In this document: positions 45,843-54,728 of the stretch, piece by piece | Position numbering within the stretch: the stretch's first letter is position 1 | Layout: each line of letters opens with the position of its first letter | Assembly (NCBI RefSeq): GCF_001437055.1 | Contig: NZ_JQBW01000009.1 | Span: forward strand, 125,209-189,208 | DNA from: Limosilactobacillus secaliphilus | Lineage (GTDB): Bacteria > Bacillota > Bacilli > Lactobacillales > Lactobacillaceae | Reading direction: 5' to 3' | Length of the DNA stretch: 64,000 nucleotides | Notes under the pieces: generated by a model | Seen by the model: only the letters and a program-made list of their open reading frames with translations | Database searches by the model: none | What the model was told of the DNA's origin: nothing | Program-made: the position numbers and the translations under genes

Positions 45843-46622
45843 ATGAAGCGAGTTTTAATTGCCGGGATTAACGGTGCGATGGGTCAGAAGGTGGTCAACC
45901 TGGTCAACCACTTGGACGGATTTTCTGTGGCTGCCGGATTGGGCCTCAACCTTCACGATGGTCAACAGGCTCAGTTGCGCGTTTCAAAAGAGACGAAACT
46001 CTATGCCAGTTTGGATGAGATTGATGATCATGTGGCTGACGTGTGGGTGGACTTCACGGCACCCCAGGCGGTTTATCCGGACGTGAAGTATGCGCTTACG
46101 CACGGCATGAAGACGATTGTGGGGACGACCGGTTTAACTGATGAGCAGGAAGCTGACCTGCAGAAAGTGGCCAAAGACAACGGTCTGGGTGGCCTGATTG
46201 CACCCAACTTCGGTATGTCGGCCGTTTTGCTGATGAAGTTTGCCAAAGAGGCGGCCGCTTACTTCCCAGATGTCGAAATCATTGAGATGCACCATGCCGA
46301 CAAGAAGGATGCGCCTTCGGGAACGGCTTTGAGCACGGCGAAGTTGATTGCCGAAAACCGTCAGCCCCATGAGAGTGCTCCCCACACGTTGGAAACCATG
46401 AAGAACGTGCGTGGCGGTGATTATCAAGGAATCCGGATCCATTCCGTTCGTCTTCCTGGTTACATTGCTCATGAACAAGTTTTGTTTGGCGGCAAGGGTG
46501 AGGCTTTGACCATTCGTCAAGACTCCTTTGATCGCGAATCGTTCATGAGCGGTGTGGCGGTTGCCTTGCAAAAGGTTGATCGTTTGGATGAGTTAGTTGT
46601 TGGTTTGGAAAACATCCTGTAA
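45843..46622 (+). CDS. dapB: 4-hydroxy-tetrahydrodipicolinate reductase
   Basis: A 259-residue NAD(P)H-dependent reductase. Nucleotide-binding LIAGINGAMGQKV, GTTGL, and the catalytic signature EMHHADKKDAPSGTA are intact. It begins four bases after dapA. Confidence 0.95.
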   Translation: MKRVLIAGINGAMGQKVVNLVNHLDGFSVAAGLGLNLHDGQQAQLRVSKETKLYASLDEIDDHVADVWVDFTAPQAVYPDVKYALTHGMKTIVGTTGLTDEQEADLQKVAKDNGLGGLIAPNFGMSAVLLMKFAKEAAAYFPDVEIIEMHHADKKDAPSGTALSTAKLIAENRQPHESAPHTLETMKNVRGGDYQGIRIHSVRLPGYIAHEQVLFGGKGEALTIRQDSFDRESFMSGVAVALQKVDRLDELVVGLENIL

Positions 46623-46679
46623 ACAGCTATGTTGAGGGGCTGTTGCGGATGAGATTTTATTAGAAATGAGGTAATGGAT

Positions 46680-47861
46680 ATGCCTAAATTAGCACCAGAA
46701 ATTAGTGGAATTGTCAGTCAAACAATTAAAAACATGCCAATGTCGGGGATTCGTGGCTTTGATAACAAGATTTCAACCATTCCCGGCATCTTGAAGCTGA
46801 CCTTGGGTGAACCAGATTTCAATGTGCCGGACCACATTAAGGAAGCGGCCATTCAGGGCATTAAGGATAACGATTCGCACTATGCTGCGTCTAATGGGAA
46901 GTTGGAACTGCGGCAGGCAATTGCTAAGCGCCTGAAAGAGTCCCGTGGGGTGGACTACGACCCTAACGGTGAAATTCTGGTAACTAATGGGGCGACGGAA
47001 GGCCTTGGTGACATCATGCTGGGTGCCTTGAACCCTGGCGATGAAGTGCTAGTTCCAACGCCAGCCTTCTCACTGTACTTCTCGGTTATCCGGATGGCCG
47101 GTGCGAAGGTCGTTCAACTGGATACCTTCAAGAACGGCTTCGAATTGACCACGGATCAATTGAAGAAGGCTCTCGATGAGCACCCGAACGCAAAGATGAT
47201 CTTGATGAATTATCCAAGCAACCCAACTGGTCGGGTCTACTCCAAAGAAAAGATTAAGGAACTGGCCGAACTGTTCAAGCAGCACCACATTTTGGTCGTA
47301 GCGGACGAAATATACAGTGACTTGGAATACAACCAGAAGCACTCTTCATTGGCTTCCTTGATTCCAGGACAAGTCCTCTTAGTTTCTGGGGTTTCCAAGT
47401 CCTTTGCTATGACCGGTTGGCGGATCGGCTTCATCGCTGGTCCGGCCGAACTGCTGGCTGAAATCACTAAGGTTCACAGTTTCTTAACGATTGCCGTCAA
47501 CGACATCGCTCAAGACGCTGCCATCGAAGCATATGAACACGGTCAGGACGACCCACTCAAGTTTAAGGCGGCTTATGAAAAGCGGCGTGACTTCATCATG
47601 GGCAAACTGAAGGAGATGGGCTTTGAAATGGCTACTCCAGAAGGTGCCTTCTACATCTTCGCCAAGATCCCGGCTAAGTTTGGCAAGGACGACGAGAAGT
47701 TCGCGTTAGCCCTGGCACAAAAGGCAAAGGTCGGGGTTGTTCCGGGCAGCGCATTTGGTGACGGTGGCCAAGGATACATCCGAATTTCTTATGCGGCCTC
47801 AGACGAAAAGCTGGCTCAGGCAATGGCCCAAATTAAGGAACACTTATCGGAATTACAATAA
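46680..47861 (+). CDS. patA: N-acetyl-LL-diaminopimelate aminotransferase
   Basis: A 393-residue class I PLP aminotransferase. Substrate/PLP segments NYPSNPTGRVYS and the PLP lysine in VSGVSKSFAMTGWRIGF are present. The start at 46680 is favoured over ATG 46674 because GAGG lies eight bases from the former and only two or three from the latter. Placement at the end of the lysine operon supports the acetyl-DAP aminotransferase assignment over other aromatic or aspartate aminotransferases. Confidence 0.9.
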   Translation: MPKLAPEISGIVSQTIKNMPMSGIRGFDNKISTIPGILKLTLGEPDFNVPDHIKEAAIQGIKDNDSHYAASNGKLELRQAIAKRLKESRGVDYDPNGEILVTNGATEGLGDIMLGALNPGDEVLVPTPAFSLYFSVIRMAGAKVVQLDTFKNGFELTTDQLKKALDEHPNAKMILMNYPSNPTGRVYSKEKIKELAELFKQHHILVVADEIYSDLEYNQKHSSLASLIPGQVLLVSGVSKSFAMTGWRIGFIAGPAELLAEITKVHSFLTIAVNDIAQDAAIEAYEHGQDDPLKFKAAYEKRRDFIMGKLKEMGFEMATPEGAFYIFAKIPAKFGKDDEKFALALAQKAKVGVVPGSAFGDGGQGYIRISYAASDEKLAQAMAQIKEHLSELQ

Positions 47862-47872
47862 AAGAAATAAAC

Positions 47873-47910
47873 AAACACTGGTTAATTGTTTTATTAACCA
47901 GTGTTTTTGT
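47873..47910 (+). terminator. Terminator of the lysine operon
   Basis: Stem AAACACTGGTTAAT / ATTAACCAGTGTTT with loop TGTTTT and a T-rich end. Confidence 0.85.
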
Positions 47911-47954
47911 TATAAATCATTGGTACAATAATAGTTATGTGGGAGGTGACCTGA

Positions 47955-48665
47955 ATGGACGAACGACATTTGTCCAAACGTTTACAGGCAGTAGCCGATT
48001 TGGTGCCAGACAACGCCCGTCTGGCAGACATTGGCTCTGACCATGCTTATTTACCGGCCGCTCTACTGTTAGCTGACAAGATCAAGTATGCAGTGGCCGG
48101 AGAAGTTGCAAAAGGGCCGTTTGAAAACGAAAAAGCAGAGATCAATAAGTTGCAGATGCAAGATTGTTTGATCCCACGCTTGGCGGATGGCCTGGATGCA
48201 ATTGAGAATGATGATCACATTGATACGGTTGTGATTGCCGGAATGGGCGGCTCATTGATTGAAGAGATCCTGGATCGGGGACAGGATAAACTGGCTGGGG
48301 TGAAACACTTGATTCTCCAGCCCAATATCGGTGAATACCGGCTGCGTAAGTGGTTAATGGAACATCATTTTCAGATTATGCATGAAGAATTGTTGGCGGA
48401 TGAAGGTCACCGCTATGAAATTATCTTGGCGGAACCGTCGATTTGCCCAGTTCGTTATAACCAACGAGAACTGCTCTTTGGCCCGTTGTTGTTGGAACAC
48501 CAAGGACCATTATTCGATGCCAAGTGGCAGTCTGAGGCCGGCCGCCTTGAGCAGGCACTGACCCAGATGGCAAAAGCCCAGTCACAGGATACGCAGCGAA
48601 AAGAACAGTTACAGGCCAAGCTCAATTTAATCAAGGGGGTAATCGGTAATGACCACGGGGAATGA
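47955..48665 (+). CDS. trmK: tRNA (adenine(22)-N(1))-methyltransferase
   Basis: A 236-residue SAM methyltransferase that makes m1A22 in tRNA. N-terminal RLQAVADLVPDNARLADIGS, AGMGGSLIEEIL and LILQPN segments are characteristic. GGGAGGTGA precedes the ATG. Usually follows rpoD in Firmicutes; here separated from it by 9.8 kb. Overlaps the next gene by 17 bases. Confidence 0.94.
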   Translation: MDERHLSKRLQAVADLVPDNARLADIGSDHAYLPAALLLADKIKYAVAGEVAKGPFENEKAEINKLQMQDCLIPRLADGLDAIENDDHIDTVVIAGMGGSLIEEILDRGQDKLAGVKHLILQPNIGEYRLRKWLMEHHFQIMHEELLADEGHRYEIILAEPSICPVRYNQRELLFGPLLLEHQGPLFDAKWQSEAGRLEQALTQMAKAQSQDTQRKEQLQAKLNLIKGVIGNDHGE

Positions 48666-49467
48666 AATCATTGCACGTTTTGAGCGTTTTTGCCCTCAAA
48701 GTCTTGCAGAAAGTTGGGACCATGTTGGTTTGCAAGTCGGCAATCCTGATCAACCCGTTCATAAGTTGATGACAACATTGGATGTGCGGCCAGAAGTTGT
48801 CCAGGAAGCAATTGACCGCCACGTCGATTTCATCTTTGCCCACCATCCAATTATGTTTCACCCGGCCAAGGATTTGGATACCCGCAACCCGCAGAACCAG
48901 ATGTATGCCGATTTGCTCAGCCATCACATCACGGTTTACGCAGCGCATACGAACCTAGACGCAGCCAGTGGCGGAATGAACGATTGGTTAGCTGAAAAAT
49001 TGGGGCTGAGTGACACCCGGCCACTGTTAAATAGAGGCGAGACACTAGGCGAAGACGGCAGCCAAGGCATGGGCCGGGTTGGCATGCTGAAACAGGCCAT
49101 GTCCTACGATGAATTCGCTCAGTACTGCCTCAAGGTCTTTAACTTACAGGGCCTGCGCTTGATCAAACCCTTGACTGAACATCCGGTGCAACGAGTCGCC
49201 ATCCTTGGTGGATCTGGCGGTCAGTTTTGGCCGGCCGCGGTTCATTTAGGGGCTGACGCTTACGTGACGGGAGATGTATCTTATCACGTAGCCCACGACA
49301 TGAAGGCTAATAACCTGCTGGTAGCGGATGTTGGCCACCATGTTGAAGCCATCAGTATCAAAGGACTGGCCGATTTGTTGACCCGCTTCATGAAGGAAGA
49401 CGCATGGGACTTTGAGATCGTTCAAACCCAAATCAATACCGACACTTATCAATACATCGTCAAATAA
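48649..49467 (+). CDS. Nif3-like dinuclear metal centre protein
   Basis: A 272-residue protein of the DUF34/NIF3 (YqfO) family. Metal ligands are visible in FAHHPIMFH, AAHTNLDA and the C-terminal GHHVEAIS. Some members are assigned GTP cyclohydrolase-like or metal-insertase roles, but the cellular function is not firmly known. The short version without the central PII-like insertion of Bacillus YqfO. Coupled to trmK. Confidence 0.92.
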   Translation: MTTGNEIIARFERFCPQSLAESWDHVGLQVGNPDQPVHKLMTTLDVRPEVVQEAIDRHVDFIFAHHPIMFHPAKDLDTRNPQNQMYADLLSHHITVYAAHTNLDAASGGMNDWLAEKLGLSDTRPLLNRGETLGEDGSQGMGRVGMLKQAMSYDEFAQYCLKVFNLQGLRLIKPLTEHPVQRVAILGGSGGQFWPAAVHLGADAYVTGDVSYHVAHDMKANNLLVADVGHHVEAISIKGLADLLTRFMKEDAWDFEIVQTQINTDTYQYIVK

Positions 49468-49482
49468 ATATGAGGTGATAAT

Positions 49483-50730
49483 ATGCCAGAACAAAAATAT
49501 GAACACTTGCTCGACCGTTTCCTGAAGTACGTTAAAGTGGAAACTCGTTCGAACGAAAACAGCGACACATTACCGTCAAACCCTGCAGAAACTGATTTTC
49601 TGAAGGACTTAGCCACCGAACTGAAGGACCTAGGCGTCTCCAATGTTCGTTTCAACAAGGCTGGCACTTACTTATTGGCTACTTTACCGGCCAATGTTGA
49701 TGAAAAAGTTCCGGCATTAGGTTTAATTACTCACGTTGATACCGCCGATTTCAACGCTCATAATGTTTCGCCCCAAGTGGTTGACGATTATGATGGCCAA
49801 AAGATTCAGCTGGATGATGAAGGTAAGTACTACCTCGATCCTGCCCAGTTCCCAGCTTTGAAGAACTACACCGGCGATACTTTGATCACGACGGACGGTT
49901 CAACTTTGCTCGGTGCGGATGATAAGTCAGGGGTTGCCGAAGTGGTCACCTTGCTGGCTTACCTGCTGAAGCACCCAGAAATTAAGCACGGTACGATCCA
50001 AGCCGGCTTTGGGACTGATGAAGAAATCGGTATTGGAGCCGCTCACTTTGATCCGGCTGAATTTGGTGCGGACTTCGCTTACACTGTCGATGGTGGTCCA
50101 CTGGGTGAATTGGAGTATGAAACTTTCAACGCCGCGGCTGCTTATGTCGATATTGACGGTACTGACAGCCACACAGGGACTGCTAAGGGTGTCATGGTCA
50201 ACGCGATCAAATTGGGCATCCAGTTGCAGAACAGTCTGCCAACTCACGACGCACCTGAATTAACTCAGGGGCGGGAAGGATTCTTCCACATCTACCAGTT
50301 TGAAGGGAAGACGGATCACGCTCATTTGGCTTACTTAATCCGTGACTTTGACCGTCACCAATTGGAAGTTCGCAAGCAGATGCTGAAGGATGCCGTTAAG
50401 GATATCAACGATTCACTGGGTGAAGAACGGGTTCACCTGAAGTTGGTTGATCAGTACTACAACTTGAAGGATGCTTTGACCGACCACATGGATGTTGTTG
50501 AACTGGCTAAGCAGGCCATCGAAGACTTAGGTATCAAACCAGATATCTACCCAGTTCGTGGTGGTACGGATGGTTCCACGATCTCTTACAAAGGTCTGCC
50601 AACGCCAAACTTGTTCGCTGGCGGTGAGAACATGCACTCCCGCTATGAATTTGTTTCGCTGCAGACGATGGAGAAGGTCATTGACGTATTGTTGCAGATC
50701 AACAAGCTGAATGTTGAACGCGCTAAATAA
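49483..50730 (+). CDS. pepT: Tripeptidase T
   Basis: A 415-residue M20B zinc aminotripeptidase that releases N-terminal residues from tripeptides. LITHVDTADF, LLGADDKSGVAE and GFGTDEEIGIGA hold the metal and catalytic residues. Cytoplasmic. GAGGTGA precedes the start. Last gene of the trmK-nif3-pepT run. Confidence 0.95.
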   Translation: MPEQKYEHLLDRFLKYVKVETRSNENSDTLPSNPAETDFLKDLATELKDLGVSNVRFNKAGTYLLATLPANVDEKVPALGLITHVDTADFNAHNVSPQVVDDYDGQKIQLDDEGKYYLDPAQFPALKNYTGDTLITTDGSTLLGADDKSGVAEVVTLLAYLLKHPEIKHGTIQAGFGTDEEIGIGAAHFDPAEFGADFAYTVDGGPLGELEYETFNAAAAYVDIDGTDSHTGTAKGVMVNAIKLGIQLQNSLPTHDAPELTQGREGFFHIYQFEGKTDHAHLAYLIRDFDRHQLEVRKQMLKDAVKDINDSLGEERVHLKLVDQYYNLKDALTDHMDVVELAKQAIEDLGIKPDIYPVRGGTDGSTISYKGLPTPNLFAGGENMHSRYEFVSLQTMEKVIDVLLQINKLNVERAK

Positions 50731-50742
50731 TCATTAACAAGC

Positions 50743-50792
50743 TATAACAAAAGCGGGACAGACGTTGTTGGCGTTTGTCCCGCTTTTGTTAT
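50743..50792. terminator. Bidirectional terminator after pepT
   Basis: Long stem AACAAAAGCGGGACA / TGTCCCGCTTTTGTT with a GT-rich loop; faces the convergent zinc-ribbon gene. Confidence 0.82.
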
Positions 50793-50808
50793 CTAGAATG
50801 AAGGGTTT

Positions 50809-51504
50809 TTAATTAGCACTAAAGTTTGAGAAGAGTTTACGCAATTCACGGTTAGCAGTGGTCTTGAAAGATACGGAGTTGTCGCTCGCATTGCCAGATT
50901 CAGTAAATAACACAATTGGCGTGCCATTTTGGAAAGCAAATAGGTAAAGGTAACCTTGATCACTGTCGTATCTGATCTCGACGACTTTATAGTCAGTTTG
51001 TTTGTTAGAACCGGCCATTGACACAGTCGCATCGTTGCCATTAATGATGAACTTTTTCTTGCTAAAGTCTTCGGGATAACTGACCCCATCAAACGTTGTA
51101 CTACCACTGGTATAGGACTGGTGCATTTTGCTTGCCCAATTTTGAAACTGGTCGTCAAAAGAAGAAGCTTTATCGCTATCCCAGTTAATGTTATCTCGGT
51201 AAGACGAGGAAGAAGATTCGCTGTTGTTATTATTATTGTTGTTGGAACTTGCGTGGCTGCTTTGTGACTGGTTATTGCTTGGGCTTTGATTGTTATAAAG
51301 TGCATAACCGCCTAAACCGATTAATAGAACTAATAAGCAGCCAATGATGTACAAGAATGCTTTTGAAGATTTGCGTGGCTGCTTGGGACTAAATTGCTGT
51401 TGCATTTGGGTCTGTGATGAATTGAAGACATAACCGCAATTCGGGCATTTGAGCGCATTAATATCAATTTCTTTACCGCAGTTGGGACAAAATTTAGTTT
51501 TCAT
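50809..51504 (-). CDS. Zinc-ribbon membrane protein with DUF4767-like extracellular domain
   Basis: A 231-residue protein. Residues 6-23 form a zinc ribbon (FCPNCG, then KCPNCG; CX2CX10CX2C). One membrane helix (about 48-68, AFLYIIGCLLVLLIGLGGYA) follows, then an Asn/Ser-rich linker, then a C-terminal domain (about 105-231) with NWDSDKASSFDDQFQNWASK and FDGVSYPEDFS, resembling the DUF4767 family of lactobacillar lipoproteins. The ribbon is therefore cytoplasmic and the domain outside. ATG 51504 after GGAGGA is the start. Divergent from the three plus-strand zinc-ribbon genes. Confidence 0.8.
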   Translation of the reverse strand: MKTKFCPNCGKEIDINALKCPNCGYVFNSSQTQMQQQFSPKQPRKSSKAFLYIIGCLLVLLIGLGGYALYNNQSPSNNQSQSSHASSNNNNNNNSESSSSSYRDNINWDSDKASSFDDQFQNWASKMHQSYTSGSTTFDGVSYPEDFSKKKFIINGNDATVSMAGSNKQTDYKVVEIRYDSDQGYLYLFAFQNGTPIVLFTESGNASDNSVSFKTTANRELRKLFSNFSAN

Positions 51505-51612
51505 AAGTCCAATCCTCCTCAACGGTTACATATTTTACACTAAATTGACGTCCTTATTTCTATTTTTTATAATATCAATTGTGAATTTTCAAATGATAAG
51601 AGGGTATCTAAA

Positions 51613-52479
51613 GTGGAATATAAGTATTGCCCTGAATGTGGTCAAAAGTTTCCAGCAAACGCTACCTTTTGTACAAATTGTGGTACTAAACAGCCATTAA
51701 CTAATAACTTAAATAATAATCCAACAGCTAATGAACAAAATAATGAGCAACAACCGGTTCAAAATGGAGCCCAAGACTTTGCTCAATCTAATCTTTCATC
51801 AGCCCCAAATAAAGATATGGACAGTGAGAATGTGACTGGAGAAGCCACACAAACGCGTGAAGCACAACGAGCTAGTGAGCAAACATCTCATCATTTCAAT
51901 AACGATGAAAACTTCCGGACGGATAACCAAACAGAGCCACCAGCAAGTGAACAGCAACAGTTTTTTAATGCTAATGCGCACCAGCAGGAGCAGCGGCAGT
52001 TTCAACAACCAGAACAGCCGCAATTTTTCAATACTGGTTCCAATCAACGGCGAGCTTATCAGCATGATAACGGTCAACAATTCTCTCAACAACAGGGAAG
52101 AGCGTACGCATATAACGAATCAGGCAGACCAGGACTAAGTGCGTCTTTTGATATCTGGCTGCGATGCTTTGGCAAAGGTAATAAATGTATGGGCCGTGCT
52201 GATTATTGGTGGGGATACCTGGCATTTACTTTAGTTTATTTGATCGCCTTATTATGTTTGGGGTTGTTAGTTGTTTTATTCCCTCAAAGTGTGGAGATCT
52301 TCTACGCATTGTTCGGAATTATCTATCTCATTTTTTACTTGTTTATCATATTGGCATCAATTCAGCGTTTGCATGATACGGGCCATAGTGGTTGGAACTA
52401 TTGTTGGACATGTTTTTATGTATTGTATCTGTTAGTTCAGCCAACAAACTGGAATCAGCAAAGATGGGTGCGTGAGTAA
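51613..52479 (+). CDS. Zinc-ribbon DUF805 membrane protein
   Basis: A 288-residue protein starting at GTG. Zinc ribbon at residues 6-23 (YCPECG, FCTNCG; CX2CX10CX2C), then a long polar Gln/Asn-rich linker (about 27-170), then a DUF805-type membrane domain: GKGNKCMGRADYWWGYLAF, membrane helices, and QRLHDTGHSGWNYCW. DUF805 proteins are widespread small membrane proteins of unknown function. The next gene starts directly after the stop. Confidence 0.85.
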   Translation: MEYKYCPECGQKFPANATFCTNCGTKQPLTNNLNNNPTANEQNNEQQPVQNGAQDFAQSNLSSAPNKDMDSENVTGEATQTREAQRASEQTSHHFNNDENFRTDNQTEPPASEQQQFFNANAHQQEQRQFQQPEQPQFFNTGSNQRRAYQHDNGQQFSQQQGRAYAYNESGRPGLSASFDIWLRCFGKGNKCMGRADYWWGYLAFTLVYLIALLCLGLLVVLFPQSVEIFYALFGIIYLIFYLFIILASIQRLHDTGHSGWNYCWTCFYVLYLLVQPTNWNQQRWVRE

Positions 52480-53109
52480 ATGGAAAAGGACTATATTTTT
52501 TGCACTAAGTGTGGTCATAAAAACCCACGGCATAATAAATTTTGCGTGAAGTGTGGAGCTAGATTGGTGTCCGGAGCTGGCCCAGCGCAGGTAACTTTAA
52601 ATACGGTTAACCAGAACAGCGCAAATAGTCAAATTAATCAGAATCCTGCTAATAATAAGATTTTTAATCGCAACAACAGCTGGATGTGGATTATACTGGG
52701 CTTTTTGCTAATTATTTTTGTTTCAGCAGGTTACAAAGCTTATCAGAAGCAACAACGAGAGAATATCCGTTCTTGTGTCTATGATGAATTTAGTAAGAGT
52801 TATTTTAAAGTTAAAATTGATCAAGAAGACAAATTTGTCAACCTTGTGCCCTATGGCGATCAAGCAAGGGTTACGTTAAGAATTGTTGCCAATCTAGATG
52901 CTGATGGTGAGTCGGCAGATGAAATCGATGACTCTGTTAAAGCGGTATCTAAAAAGATTGAGAAAAAAGAGGGCGACGGATGGACGGTTGGCCTGCAAAA
53001 CCCAGATAATTCAAAGCGCTATTTCTGGATTTATAAGGATGGCAAGTGTAAATATCGGATGCAAGATCATGCTGTGAGTTATGGCGATTACGGATATGAG
53101 GACGACTAA
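52480..53109 (+). CDS. Zinc-ribbon single-pass membrane protein
   Basis: A 209-residue protein with the same CX2CX10CX2C zinc ribbon (C8, C11, C22, C25), an Asn-rich linker, one membrane helix (about 67-84, WMWIILGFLLIIFVSAGY) and a charged C-terminal domain of about 120 residues that is expected outside the cell. I do not recognise the outer domain. It abuts the DUF805 gene and lies eight bases before the PrsW-like gene. Confidence 0.75.
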   Translation: MEKDYIFCTKCGHKNPRHNKFCVKCGARLVSGAGPAQVTLNTVNQNSANSQINQNPANNKIFNRNNSWMWIILGFLLIIFVSAGYKAYQKQQRENIRSCVYDEFSKSYFKVKIDQEDKFVNLVPYGDQARVTLRIVANLDADGESADEIDDSVKAVSKKIEKKEGDGWTVGLQNPDNSKRYFWIYKDGKCKYRMQDHAVSYGDYGYEDD

Positions 53110-53117
53110 GTAGAAAA

Positions 53118-54233
53118 ATGAATGACAAAATATATTGTATGCATTGTGGGTCTTTGAATAACAAGGGTGACCATTTCTGTATCAAGTGTGGTGCTCCGCT
53201 TTATCCTGAACAACAAGGACCACAGTCAAATTATCAACAGACCAAGAATCCACAAACCGAAAATATCTTTCAGAGTGCTACACGGACGATTAATAGTTGG
53301 ACGGGTGAAGATAAGAGCGTATCTATTAATCTGAGTAGCTTTTTTTCACAAGTCTGGCAACGCCATACGGAAGCGGAAGCCGAAAATATTTTCATTGCAG
53401 GGACTCAAAGTACAACCCCTTCGTTAGCCGAAGTTTCCAGTAAACCAGTTCAACCATGGTTATATTCGCGAGTCTTAGTTGGAATGATGATCGCTGTTGG
53501 ACTTTTGTATTTATTAATTAATGCTTTTGGTAATCATTTACAATTAGCATTCTTATGTGTGCTTTGTATTTCCGTTCCTGTTACATTATTAGTTTTCTTC
53601 TTTGAAATTAATGTATTTAAAAATATTTCACTCTACTTAGCAATAAAAATATGTTTGATAGGTGGCTTGATGTCACTGATAGTAACTTTATTAATTTATA
53701 GTATCTTAGGAAATGACCAGCAGTTAGACATCATCGGTGCACTCACGATCGGGTTTATCGAAGAAACCGGTAAGTTATTGGTAGGATGCTATTTTGTGTC
53801 AAAACTACGCTTAACCCATGTCTTCAATGGTATGCTGGTTGGCGGTGCCATTGGAGCAGGCTTTGCAGCTTTTGAAAATCTACAGTATACACAAGAGTAC
53901 ATCCAAGCGGCAGAACAGGAAGCAATGTTGAGAGCTGTCTGTTCGATAGGGACACATGCAATTTGGTGTGCAATTGCGGTGGCAGGATTGGTACTGGTTA
54001 ACGGTAATCGTCAACTTACGTTTAGCAATGTTGCTAATTTGAGCTTTTTGCGATTCTTTCTGTGCGCAGTGGTTTTACATGGCTTATGGGATTGGACCAC
54101 TCCGTTGAACGACTTGAAGCTAATTGTTTTGATTTGTGCTGGTTGGGTAGTGTTGTTCATCCTTATCCATACCGGATTGCGTGAGGTTAAATTTATTCAG
54201 AATCAGATAAATGCGAAAGGGAATCGACAATGA
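53118..54233 (+). CDS. Zinc-ribbon protein fused to PrsW-like intramembrane protease
   Basis: A 371-residue protein. Zinc ribbon at C7, C10, C21, C24; polar linker to about 115; then eight or so membrane helices with the PrsW motifs: EETGK (E215, E216, K219), FENLQY (E253), H280 in GTHAIWC and HGLWDW near residue 324. PrsW of B. subtilis makes the first cut of anti-sigma RsiW; catalysis is ascribed to the conserved Glu residues. Targets here are unknown; single-pass neighbours are candidates. Its end overlaps the lipoprotein gene by four bases. Confidence 0.85.
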   Translation: MNDKIYCMHCGSLNNKGDHFCIKCGAPLYPEQQGPQSNYQQTKNPQTENIFQSATRTINSWTGEDKSVSINLSSFFSQVWQRHTEAEAENIFIAGTQSTTPSLAEVSSKPVQPWLYSRVLVGMMIAVGLLYLLINAFGNHLQLAFLCVLCISVPVTLLVFFFEINVFKNISLYLAIKICLIGGLMSLIVTLLIYSILGNDQQLDIIGALTIGFIEETGKLLVGCYFVSKLRLTHVFNGMLVGGAIGAGFAAFENLQYTQEYIQAAEQEAMLRAVCSIGTHAIWCAIAVAGLVLVNGNRQLTFSNVANLSFLRFFLCAVVLHGLWDWTTPLNDLKLIVLICAGWVVLFILIHTGLREVKFIQNQINAKGNRQ

Positions 54234-54709
54234 TAAAGAAAGTTAAGTTAGCGCTGTTGTTTGGGTTGATGCTGTTACCCTTGTCTGCCTGTGGTCAAAG
54301 AGAAGCTACTCATCATCACTCAGATAGTGAGTACAGTAGCCTTAAGAAGAAAAACAGGCAGTTGAAAAAACAAGTTAAGAAGAAAAGTACGAGTTCTTCA
54401 TCAAGCAATACGTCTAGCAATGACCAAGGTAAAACAAACGACCAAAAGCAAATTGATTCTGCACAATCTTCGAATGGCCAAACAGTTACCGTAAGCAATG
54501 AGAAACAAGCAATTGCAATTGCAAGAGCAAAGTATGGTGATCATAATGGTGACTGGAAATGGGAATGCTTAAGTGATGGTTCAAGCTATAATTCGAATGG
54601 TTATTACTTTGTAAAGGCTATCTCGCAGAGTGAACTAGCTAATGGATCCATGACTGGGACAGCAATGAGTTGTAAAGTCTATCCAGATGGATCTGTTGAG
54701 GAAAATTAG
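54230..54709 (+). CDS. Lipoprotein, unknown function
   Basis: A 159-residue secreted lipoprotein: basic start, hydrophobic segment, lipobox LSAC (Cys 22 or close). A Lys/Ser-rich, probably coiled linker (about 35-75) precedes a C-terminal domain of about 70 residues (EKQAIAIARAKYGDHNGDWK). Overlaps the PrsW-like gene by four bases, so coupled to it. Its signal/lipobox region is nearly identical at the DNA level to the next gene. Confidence 0.8.
   Translation: MIKKVKLALLFGLMLLPLSACGQREATHHHSDSEYSSLKKKNRQLKKQVKKKSTSSSSSNTSSNDQGKTNDQKQIDSAQSSNGQTVTVSNEKQAIAIARAKYGDHNGDWKWECLSDGSSYNSNGYYFVKAISQSELANGSMTGTAMSCKVYPDGSVEEN
54281..54348 (+). repeat. 68-bp direct repeat, copy 1
   Basis: 65 of 68 bases match 54783-54850. 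It covers the lipobox and the following His/Ser-rich segment (CGQREATHHHSDSEYSSL) of the two lipoprotein genes. The genes are much less alike outside it, which suggests gene conversion or domain duplication. Confidence 0.9.
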
Positions 54710-54728
54710 GGATTAACGAGTGAATAAA

